A stretch of 9,114 nucleotides of DNA from Candidatus Bathyarchaeota archaeon (GTDB lineage Archaea; Thermoproteota; Bathyarchaeia; Bathyarchaeales; UBA233), in NCBI GenBank assembly GCA_023488835.1, contig JAMDCS010000109.1, forward strand, positions 1 to 9,114, given 5' to 3'. The position numbers and the translations under genes are program-made. Each line of letters starts with the position of its first letter. The first letter of the stretch is position 1. This document shows, piece after piece, positions 4,647 to 9,114 of the stretch. A model generated the notes under the pieces. It did not search any database, had not been told where the DNA came from, and worked only from the letters and a program-made list of their open reading frames with translations.

Positions 4647-4677
4647 TGCCAAAACCCTTTGCTAAAAACGGCTGCTT

Positions 4678-4722
4678 AGGCATGGCTATTTACACATAGA
4701 AATCGCTTCTCTGTCCATGCCT
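4678..4722 (+). terminator. 8-bp inverted repeat with trailing T/A tract
   Basis: AGGCATGG (4678-4685) and CCATGCCT (4715-4722) are exact inverted copies around a 29-base loop that itself contains CTAT...ATAG. TTTAAAAAG follows. It lies between the 46-aa peptide and the next promoter, so a terminator or a short structured RNA are both possible. Confidence 0.45.
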
Positions 4723-4789
4723 TTAAAAAGCGTATTATATAACAGTGAAAAGAAAATTAAAAAAAGGGTAGCCAGCCAAGCGATAATCG

Positions 4790-4799
4790 TTATATATTA
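4790..4799 (+). promoter_or_regulatory. TATA box of the secreted protein gene
   Basis: TTATATATTA is centred ~38 bases before TTG 4833, leaving a short leader that contains the SD GAGGG (4821-4825). A second TATA-like sequence (GTATTATATAAC, 4732-4743) lies ~55 bases upstream. Confidence 0.6.
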
Positions 4800-4832
4800 G
4801 TAGACTCCAAAAAGGCTAACGAGGGCGTCAGT

Positions 4833-5384
4833 TTGAGGAAAATAGGGGTTCTTGTAGCTTTAGTGCTGATATCACTTTGCATAGTTCCAGTTTATGGGCA
4901 AATTGTTGAGCGTCCTTCGATCAGTGACGTTATCGTACATGCCTATTGGAAAGACAACGGCGCCAAAACAATCGACATTAACTCAAGCAGCCAAGCTATC
5001 TTAGCCGTTTATTTACTGCAGAACTCAACCGTTGAAAGCTCAGCTAGAATAACCGTACGCAGTTCAAGTCCAGTTATTATCCAAGGCATCCCAGACACAA
5101 CAGAAACGTTAGCACCGGGGCAAGATGAAACTTTGTTTTTCACAATACAGAATGGCGGCGCTACTGTCGACGTTGATAACATCCCAATAACAATAACCTC
5201 ATATGAAACCTATGGGGGCACAGAAATGAGCAAAGCCACAGTATATGCAAATCTGCTAGCGCCTCCAGCCACTCCAACCCCTGAGGCATTACAAAGTTCT
5301 ATCGACTATACATGGATAATCGCAGCGCTAATAATTGCCATGGCAATAATACTTGCAGCGGTAATCATTAGGAAAAAGAAATAA
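4833..5384 (+). CDS. Secreted, membrane-anchored surface protein (183 aa)
   Basis: Start TTG 4833 has GAGGG eight bases upstream. An N-terminal signal peptide (MRKIG, then VLVALVLISLCIVPV, likely cut near YGQ at 21-23) leads into an all-beta domain (~25-142). This has alternating strands and two N-glycosylation sequons (N50, N64), and resembles the beta-sandwich domains of archaeal surface proteins, with the typical LAPGQDETLFFTI edge strand. A Pro/Thr linker (APPATPTPEA) precedes one transmembrane helix (~161-179) and a terminal RKKK. The protein should be displayed outside the cell and anchored at its C-terminus. Family not recognised. It is transcribed alone and meets the regulator gene tail to tail 26 bases downstream. 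Confidence 0.75.
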   Translation: MRKIGVLVALVLISLCIVPVYGQIVERPSISDVIVHAYWKDNGAKTIDINSSSQAILAVYLLQNSTVESSARITVRSSSPVIIQGIPDTTETLAPGQDETLFFTIQNGGATVDVDNIPITITSYETYGGTEMSKATVYANLLAPPATPTPEALQSSIDYTWIIAALIIAMAIILAAVIIRKKK

Positions 5385-5410
5385 CAAAATAAAGAAAGGA
5401 GAGAGGGAGA

Positions 5411-6154
5411 CTAATCTTTAAAGATTTTATCTTCTCTATTTGCCATGTCTGTTAGACCTGAATCTAGATTGAAGAGGTCCTTCAGAGACTCTGGAGTTAT
5501 GCCTTGTATCTGACTGTTCAGATGGTCGATTAGATCAAACGTTATCAAGGTTTCCATTAGGTCGTCTTTGCCCTTTGAGTGCGCAATGTATCGATAGAAG
5601 TCTGACACTGTTTTGGGCAAGTCAATTGATAGCCGCTCATAGGTTACTCCGTTTTCTTCAAAGATCAAGGGCTCTCCTTTGTCTTCTAGGATTTTTTCAC
5701 TGATGATTTGGCTGATGATTTGGTTTACGTCTTTTCCCTGAGCTTTTGCGAGTTGTTGAAGCAAGACCATTTCGCCACCGGGGATGTTCACTTCAGTCTT
5801 TGTACGTCCAGTTTCCAAGAGATCAGAATGTTGCTCAGACATCCAGCGTAAATGACATTTAGGGCAGTAAAGGTCTTCCGTTGATTCCGGCTGTGTTGCA
5901 AATATCTCAACGAATTTTCGCTTTTCAAGGGCGGTTCCACATCCAGAAGGGCATAGGACTCTACTTGCTGCTGCTTCTTCTTTCGGCGTTTTGTTGGGAT
6001 ATACCTTCTTGAGTTCCTGCAGGTAGTTCTTAGTAGCGTCTTCCATGAACTCTTTTGGTGTCTTTCCAGTTTGCTTGGCGTATTTTTCTATTTCATGATA
6101 AAACTCGTCGGATACTAACAATTCGTCTTTTCCTTTTTCTGATGGTTCGGACAT
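5411..6154 (-). CDS. Zn-ribbon protein with repeated RHH-like segments, probable regulator (247 aa)
   Basis: I choose ATG 6154-6152: GGAG (minus strand, plus 6163-6166) lies eight bases upstream, so the possible eight-residue extension to 6178 is probably leader. Three segments look like the strand-helix-helix of ribbon-helix-helix proteins: residues ~11-48 (ELLVSDEFYHEIEKYAKQTG, then PKEFMEDATKNYL), ~119-155 (TKTEVNIPGGEMVLLQQLAK, then DVNQIISQIISEKIL) and ~174-212 (RLSIDLPKTVSDFYRYIAHS, then LMETLITFDLIDHL). A zinc ribbon lies between the first two (C68 and C72, then C97 and C100). This predicts a DNA-binding protein able to touch several half-sites with one chain. It is divergent from a 54-aa RHH gene; the shared intergenic region carries repeated half-sites. 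The multi-RHH reading is my inference from pattern. Confidence 0.68.
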   Translation of the reverse strand: MSEPSEKGKDELLVSDEFYHEIEKYAKQTGKTPKEFMEDATKNYLQELKKVYPNKTPKEEAAASRVLCPSGCGTALEKRKFVEIFATQPESTEDLYCPKCHLRWMSEQHSDLLETGRTKTEVNIPGGEMVLLQQLAKAQGKDVNQIISQIISEKILEDKGEPLIFEENGVTYERLSIDLPKTVSDFYRYIAHSKGKDDLMETLITFDLIDHLNSQIQGITPESLKDLFNLDSGLTDMANREDKIFKD

Positions 6155-6175
6155 TTTTATTTCTCCAAGGGGTAA

Positions 6176-6265
6176 CAAGCACTAAGTTGATATCTGTAGA
6201 TACCTGTTGGTGCTTGCAAATACTTATATATTCACAAGTACTTAAATATATCTATAGGTGCTTAG
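6176..6265. promoter_or_regulatory. Divergent promoter with five related half-sites
   Basis: The gap between the two regulator genes contains CAAGCACTAAG (6176-6186), CAAATACTTAT (6217-6227) and CAAGTACTTAA (6235-6245). Inverted copies are TTGGTGCTTG (6207-6216) and AGGTGCTTAG (6256-6265). TATCTGTAG and TATCTATAG are further repeats. TATA-like boxes lie at ~6221-6230 (serving the minus strand) and ~6241-6251 (serving the plus strand, ~24 bases before ATG 6270, so leaderless). The half-sites overlap both boxes, as expected for repression by one or both RHH proteins. Confidence 0.6.
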
Positions 6266-6269
6266 AACA

Positions 6270-6434
6270 ATGGCAAATAATATGAAGCGCTTCATGATGT
6301 CCGTCTCTGATGAGATGTTCGAAGAATTAGAGCAGGAAAGAAAGGATAGAAGACTCGAAACCATCCAAGAAGTAAACAGACAAATTATAGGCGATTACCT
6401 CAGAGAAAGAAACCCTGTTCCCCAAAACCCATAA
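6270..6434 (+). CDS. Ribbon-helix-helix (CopG/Arc-like) transcription factor (54 aa)
   Basis: ATG 6270 lies ~24 bases after an AT-rich TATA box and has no SD, so the mRNA is probably leaderless. The protein has the RHH plan: a beta strand (KRFMMSVSD, residues 6-14), helix A (EMFEELEQERKDRR, 15-28), a turn, helix B (TIQEVNRQIIGDYLRER, 31-47), and a short Pro-rich tail. Such proteins dimerise and insert the paired strands into the major groove. It probably represses its own divergent promoter region and the operon it heads. The next gene begins 14 bases after its stop. Confidence 0.82.
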   Translation: MANNMKRFMMSVSDEMFEELEQERKDRRLETIQEVNRQIIGDYLRERNPVPQNP

Positions 6435-6448
6435 ACTGAGGCGCGACC

Positions 6449-6787
6449 TTGACTGAAAAAAGGAAACCGAAACCTAAGAAAGAGGATCAACTTCCACCAG
6501 AAGCGTTAAAACTGATCGAGGAAATGGCAAAGAACTATAAACCACGAGACCCTGCGCGGATCGATAAAATCTTGGCTGCCATCGGTGAACTGTGGAAAAT
6601 GCAACCAGACACCCGGCTAGGGCAGTTATTGATGAATTTCTGTTTTCGCTATAGAGAAAACGTCGTTCACATTAGCTCTGAGATTCTTGCGATATATGAG
6701 CAGGAAGACGACGTGAGCCTTGCTAATCTCTTAAAGAAGCTGGAGAGCGAAAAAGTCGAAAAAGCAGCTACCTCCAAGCATTCTTGA
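6449..6787 (+). CDS. Small protein resembling DUF1040-type family (112 aa)
   Basis: Starts at TTG 6449 with TGAGGCG (6437-6443) as SD, in an operon with the RHH gene. The N-terminal 30 residues are Lys/Glu/Pro-rich and probably flexible. Residues ~37-64 read RIDKILAAIGELWK followed by QPDTRLGQLLMNF, the signature I associate with the DUF1040-type small proteins of bacteria and phages ('RI..IL..I..LW...PD.RLGQL'). The later EQEDD (84-88) and helical LANLLKKLE (91-99) also fit. Function of that family is not established to my knowledge. It may be an accessory to the upstream regulator. Confidence 0.68.
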   Translation: MTEKRKPKPKKEDQLPPEALKLIEEMAKNYKPRDPARIDKILAAIGELWKMQPDTRLGQLLMNFCFRYRENVVHISSEILAIYEQEDDVSLANLLKKLESEKVEKAATSKHS

Positions 6788-6903
6788 TTGGTTTTCTTTT
6801 TTCTATTAGGCGCTTGGGTCCAACTCAATTAGCCACCATAAGATGCCATTCCGTCACCGCCCGCGTTTTCTTTCGCCTTCTTTTTTCTATTGAGGAAACA
6901 ACA
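6788..6903 (+). promoter_or_regulatory. Pyrimidine-tract leader of the Gly/Arg-rich protein gene
   Basis: The region opens with TTTTCTTTTTTCTATTAGGC (6792-6811), directly after the previous stop, and ends with CTTTTTTCTATTGAGG, whose GAGG is the SD for TTG 6904. The stretch between is C-rich. An upstream tract could terminate the previous transcript; the tract next to the SD must be part of this gene's leader. An in-frame extension upstream to 6784 exists, but its residues look like translated leader, so it is not taken as coding. Confidence 0.55.
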
Positions 6904-7668
6904 TTGAGTTATGGAACTAATAACAGAGGCGGCGGTTACGGCGGCAATTCTAGGCGAAGCGGTAGCGGTCATAAAAGTGGCAAAGGAAAAGGGCGTTTTA
7001 ATCCCCTGGCTAAGGCGAAAGAAGTCTTTTCTAAGCGTTCAGAACAATCACGCATTCAGGATTTAACAAGGATTGCACAGGTAGCACCGAATATCGATGC
7101 GTACATTCAAGACCCGAATAAATTTGATATCCCTTATGTTGACATGCCTAAATCTCAGCAAGAAACCATCGAGCAACTATGTAGATTGGCTTCTAAGGAA
7201 CCCTGCGATGTCACAATCAAGGATAAAGAAGCTAAGAAGTCTAAGCGGGTGCGGATCGTAAAGAAAGAGACGGTTAAATCTGAAATCGAGAAGGCTGTCA
7301 AAGAAGCTGAGGATAAAATGATAGCTGAACTTATGACGTCTGAGAACTCACCAATACTTGAAGATAAGCCAAAAAGACGTTTACCAACACAGGAAGAGAT
7401 ACTTGCTGAAGCTCAACAGATATGGTTAAAAGACAATAACGCTGCTGTACATGAAGGCTTTTTTGAGGGTGTGTCTGCACCTGAGAAAGGCGAACTTGCA
7501 GAAGAGGGTTATTTGCAGAAAGCAAAATTGAAGCTGATGACAACTCAAGATACTTTCGCTGAACGTCAGACGTCAGACTACTTGGATAGTATGCGTCAGC
7601 AACTAAACAAATTAGGCTTCGATATTGTGCCGATTAGTGGCTTTGAATCTATCGATTTACGCTTCTAA
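6904..7668 (+). CDS. Gly/Arg/Lys-rich N-tail, charged helical protein (254 aa)
   Basis: TTG 6904 is chosen because GAGG lies eight bases before it. Residues 1-31 form a Gly/Ser/Arg/Lys-rich tail (RGGGYGG, SRRSGSG, KSGKGKG), like disordered RNA/DNA-binding tails. The rest is mostly helical and strongly charged. A possible ordered segment is at ~50-103 (QDLTRIAQVAPNIDAYIQD, then a PYVDMPKSQQETIEQLCRLA helix); a basic stretch at 105-126 and a predicted coiled coil at ~124-145 follow. C-terminal helices occupy ~161-239 and end in FDIVPISG. No family is recognised. A nucleoprotein, virion-internal or RNA-associated role would fit the composition, but that is inference. Confidence 0.65.
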   Translation: MSYGTNNRGGGYGGNSRRSGSGHKSGKGKGRFNPLAKAKEVFSKRSEQSRIQDLTRIAQVAPNIDAYIQDPNKFDIPYVDMPKSQQETIEQLCRLASKEPCDVTIKDKEAKKSKRVRIVKKETVKSEIEKAVKEAEDKMIAELMTSENSPILEDKPKRRLPTQEEILAEAQQIWLKDNNAAVHEGFFEGVSAPEKGELAEEGYLQKAKLKLMTTQDTFAERQTSDYLDSMRQQLNKLGFDIVPISGFESIDLRF

Positions 7669-7670
7669 TC

Positions 7671-7686
7671 TTCCTTTTTTTTCTTT
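7671..7686 (+). terminator. T-rich terminator
   Basis: CTTCC followed by eight T, C and TTT begins two bases after the stop at 7668. It is a typical archaeal T-tract termination signal for the gene ending at 7668. Confidence 0.55.
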
Positions 7687-7734
7687 ACAGATGTGCAACC
7701 TTGCGAAATCTTGGAAAAAGCATTTAACAGTATG

Positions 7735-7814
7735 AGGTGATTAGAAAGTTGAAAGAGCGTTTAAGCGATGCCACGAAAACAACGAAGGTCAGAGAGTGCT
7801 TTCAGCCTTGTTAG
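7735..7814 (+). promoter_or_regulatory. SD-led 21-codon mini-ORF overlapping the next gene start
   Basis: GAGGTGAT (7734-7741) is the best SD in the area, but it points to TTG 7749, which opens a frame of only 21 codons ending at TAG 7812-7814. This overlaps the start of the 66-aa gene (ATG 7768) in another frame. The ATG 7768 itself has only a weak SD. It might be a leader peptide coupling translation to the membrane-protein genes, or the SD may simply serve ATG 7768 at a long distance. Confidence 0.35.
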
Positions 7815-7968
7815 ACTTATCATTGGCTTTCTGTTAGTGATTTATGGATTTCTTGCTTTAACTATTCCTAGTGGTTATCCTTTGGGACCACCTCAGTATT
7901 CGTTTGTTATTGCACTTGCTTTCATTGCAATTGGTTTGTTGCTAATTCTAACAAGGCGTAACAAATGA
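7768..7968 (+). CDS. Small two-helix membrane protein (66 aa)
   Basis: A basic N-terminus (PRKQRR) is followed by two hydrophobic helices (about residues 12-33 and 44-62), with a Gly/Pro-rich loop (PSGYPLGPPQ) between, and a TRRNK tail. With basic residues at both ends, both termini should face the cytoplasm. The stop overlaps the start of the next gene (ATGA), showing translational coupling. No family recognised; such small membrane proteins are common in archaeal viruses and plasmids. Confidence 0.68.
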   Translation: MPRKQRRSESAFSLVRLIIGFLLVIYGFLALTIPSGYPLGPPQYSFVIALAFIAIGLLLILTRRNK

Positions 7969-8255
7969 CGAAAAGCGAAGTCTCGATTCAAGTTAGAATG
8001 GAAAAAATAAAACTTGAGCACCAAGCGCTATTACAAGAGATGAATGTGATTTTAGTCAGTCTTGTTGGGCTTCCTTCAGCTTGGTTGACAGCTGTGAATT
8101 ACCTAAACCTAACCTCTCAAATTGGAAGCCCTTTTGTCATTTTAGTTTTGGCTACCGTTATAGGCGCAGTCGAATGGATCAGGGAGAGAAAGGATGACCA
8201 ACTAAAAGATAAGAGGGATGAGATGGATGAACTTCTTAAGACCTGGACCATTTAG
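7965..8255 (+). CDS. Small membrane protein with flanking coiled coils (96 aa)
   Basis: ATG 7965 overlaps the previous stop by four bases. Residues ~4-26 form an amphipathic helix (RMEKIKLEHQALLQEM), residues ~27-46 and ~55-71 two transmembrane helices around a short Asn/Thr loop (NYLNLTSQIG), and residues ~71-93 a highly charged helix (RERKDDQLKDKRDEMDELLK). Both ends should be cytoplasmic and could form coiled coils. It probably works in a complex with the preceding membrane protein. Function unknown. Confidence 0.7.
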   Translation: MTKSEVSIQVRMEKIKLEHQALLQEMNVILVSLVGLPSAWLTAVNYLNLTSQIGSPFVILVLATVIGAVEWIRERKDDQLKDKRDEMDELLKTWTI

Positions 8256-8277
8256 CTTCATTACTCACCCTAATCTG

Positions 8278-8309
8278 GGCTTTTTGCATTAAATACCCCC
8301 CCTTTTTGA
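8278..8309 (+). terminator. T-tract terminator pair
   Basis: GGGCTTTTTGC, and 16 bases later a run of seven C followed by five T and G, lie 23-54 bases after the stop at 8255. Together they probably terminate the membrane-protein transcript. Confidence 0.45.
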
Positions 8310-8318
8310 CTTAAAAAG
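8310..8318 (+). promoter_or_regulatory. Possible TATA box for the structured element at 8358-8431
   Basis: CTTAAAAAG is ~30-45 bases before the structured element. It is a TATA-like match only; no other promoter support is visible. Confidence 0.3.
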
Positions 8319-8357
8319 CCTGTAGTGTTGATGTTACTTTTAGCTAATAAGTAGGCG

Positions 8358-8431
8358 TGTGGGTAGCGCAGAAGTTCAAGTTCTCGGCTTGAAGTGTTCG
8401 AATGACATCCAATCTGCCAAGTCTACCCACA
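8358..8431 (+). ncRNA. tRNA-like structured element, no canonical tRNA
   Basis: A closing stem of 9 pairs joins TGTGGGTAG (8358-8366) and CTACCCACA (8423-8431). A second stem GCAGA/TCTGC (8368-8372, 8413-8417) stacks inside it. Within are two hairpins: TTCAAG/CTTGAA with a 7-base loop TTCTCGG (8375-8393), and GTGT/ACAT with a 7-base loop TCGAATG (8394-8408), with one G-T pair. The first hairpin resembles an anticodon arm (CTC in the middle) and the second a T-arm (TTCGAAT). There is no D-arm, and ~15 extra bases lie before the 3' strand, so it fails as a normal tRNA. On the minus strand a pyrimidine tract lies directly before it. It may be a degenerate tRNA, a tRNA-derived RNA, or an unrelated structured RNA. 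Confidence 0.4.
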
Positions 8432-8449
8432 ATAGAAAAAAGATAATTT

Positions 8450-8462
8450 ATTACGCCGTAAT
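8450..8462. repeat. Isolated 13-base dyad of the array type
   Basis: ATTACG and CGTAAT flank a single C. This is the same 6+1+6 geometry as TTAACGGCGTTAA in the array, but ~6.2 kb away. Confidence 0.4.
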
Positions 8463-8465
8463 GTT

Positions 8466-8584
8466 CTCGCCTTTTTCTTTTTTCCTATGGGAAGCCAACG
8501 CGCCATCACCTTCACGTTAGCGCCAGTTTTTTCGCCCTGCGCTTGGTTCTCCCTTTTTGCTTTTTTCTTTTAAGGCGAATCAAC
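8466..8584 (+). promoter_or_regulatory. Pyrimidine-tract leader of the surface protein gene
   Basis: The region opens with TCGCCTTTTTCTTTTTTCC and closes with TTTTTTCTTTTAAGGCG, whose AAGG is the SD for TTG 8585. It resembles the 6788-6903 leader in tract placement, length (~95 bases from the first tract's end to the start) and a shared GCGCTTGG. No gene is seen between 8256 and 8584. Confidence 0.5.
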
Positions 8585-9114
8585 TTGGAATCAAATATTC
8601 CCTCAAAATCTTCACGTAAAAAATTATTCGGGGCTATCCTTACAATCGTTATTTTGGTTAGCCTCGCCACTTCTTATGCTGTTTTTTCTACAGCAAATAA
8701 CTCTAGCCCAAGCGGGTCAGACCGCTTAGGTGTTTCAATATCGCCAGACGGAAGCAGTTTCCAACTTGGCGTCAACACTTCAAAGACTTTCACAGCTCAA
8801 GCCTTCAACGGCACGTCACCATATAATTACACTTGGACCATAGCGCCAACTGGCAGCTTCAACATATCAATCAACGGAGAAATCGTCACTTTAGAAAATG
8901 ATACCAACATCGAAGTCTCAGGACAGAACTTAACGCTAAAGTTTCCCTATGCAGTGGAAAACGAGTTTGTGCAAGTCTATGTTTCCGTAACTGATGCAAA
9001 TGGTTTAGAAGGCAAATCGGGCTCTATCTTAATCGCTGACCCATACAGTAGTCCCGGCTACAAGTTTGATGCTTCAACAGCCAGTGCAAAGTATATTGTT
9101 GCGGCTGACGGTTT
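8585..9114 (+). CDS. Large secreted surface protein, N-terminal part (runs off right edge)
   Basis: The frame is open from TTG 8585 to the window edge (176 codons). AAGGCG lies about seven bases before it, and no ATG precedes the signal segment. A basic N-terminus (SRKK) leads into a hydrophobic segment (LFGAILTIVILVSLATSYAVF, ~14-34) that acts as signal peptide or anchor. Residues ~45-150 look like an Ig/PKD-type beta-sandwich: SISPDGSSFQ, then TFTAQAFNGTSPYNYTWTI, VSGQNLTLKF and VYVSVTDANG. Several Asn-x-Ser/Thr sequons are present. The tail SAKYIVAADG resembles the segment that often precedes parallel beta-helix (pectin-lyase-like) repeats in archaeal surface or viral proteins; that is a guess. 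Likely an exported adhesin or particle surface protein. Confidence 0.72.
   Translation, partial: MESNIPSKSSRKKLFGAILTIVILVSLATSYAVFSTANNSSPSGSDRLGVSISPDGSSFQLGVNTSKTFTAQAFNGTSPYNYTWTIAPTGSFNISINGEIVTLENDTNIEVSGQNLTLKFPYAVENEFVQVYVSVTDANGLEGKSGSILIADPYSSPGYKFDASTASAKYIVAADG

Noticed and set aside
6055..6285. 76-codon plus-strand frame across the regulator promoter
   Set aside because: Antisense to the N-terminus of the 247-aa regulator and runs through the operator region; no SD.
7331..7543. 70-codon minus-strand frame inside the Gly/Arg-rich protein gene
   Set aside because: No SD; the plus-strand frame is longer and has an SD and plausible composition.
8358..8431. Canonical tRNA-Glu (CTC anticodon)
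   Set aside because: The D-arm is missing, and the T-arm-like hairpin has only four weak pairs and is separated from the acceptor by ~15 bases.

Overview
The window looks like an accessory (plasmid-, provirus- or integrated-element-like) stretch of an archaeal genome. A bathyarchaeal or other TACK-type host is my best guess, from the overall style of the surface proteins and leaders rather than from any diagnostic gene. Archaeal signs are TATA boxes about 25 bp upstream of leaderless or short-leader genes, Shine-Dalgarno (SD)-led genes that mostly start at TTG, pyrimidine-tract terminators, and secreted proteins with a signal peptide, a Thr/Pro linker and a C-terminal anchor ending in basic residues. 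Element signs are a P4/D5-type primase-helicase, an AAA+ ATPase with a winged-helix tail, several ribbon-helix-helix (RHH) and winged-helix regulators, and many small unrecognised proteins.

Layout. Positions 1-1142 (minus strand) hold a compact three-gene operon: a 57-aa protein, an 80-aa Cys-rich protein, then the N-terminal 240 codons of a D5_N-type primase-helicase that runs off the left edge. Positions 1143-1325 are a structured intergenic region, followed by a 70-aa winged-helix protein (1326-1538, plus strand). Positions 1643-2231 are the most striking part: a non-coding array of about 19 short dyads, mostly two 7-base arms around a 1-2 base centre. Nearly every dyad has a different stem sequence, while the T-rich spacers between them recur. 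Where the array is internally duplicated, the stems have changed on both arms together, or to G-T wobbles. This is the main candidate for something undescribed. Positions 2232-2786 hold possible RNA hairpins and no convincing gene.

Positions 2787-4108 hold an apparently leaderless AAA+ ATPase. It is followed by an AT-rich spacer and a region of spaced C4-C5 tracts and direct repeats that could be a replication origin or ATPase-binding region. Next come a 46-aa hydrophobic peptide (4506-4646) and a secreted, membrane-anchored protein (4833-5384). Positions 5411-6434 contain a divergent regulator pair, a 247-aa Zn-ribbon/RHH-like protein and a 54-aa RHH protein, around a shared control region with repeated half-sites. 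The plus-strand run continues with a 112-aa DUF1040-like protein, a 254-aa Gly/Arg-rich basic protein and two overlapping small membrane proteins. A tRNA-like structured element (8358-8431) follows, and the window ends in the N-terminus of a large secreted Ig/PKD-like surface protein.

How it may fit together (inference): the primase-helicase and perhaps the AAA+ ATPase would replicate or maintain the element, the RHH and winged-helix proteins would control it, and the membrane and surface proteins would be its envelope or cell-surface cargo. Several genes share a pyrimidine-tract leader, which hints at a common mode of expression. The dyad array has no assigned role.
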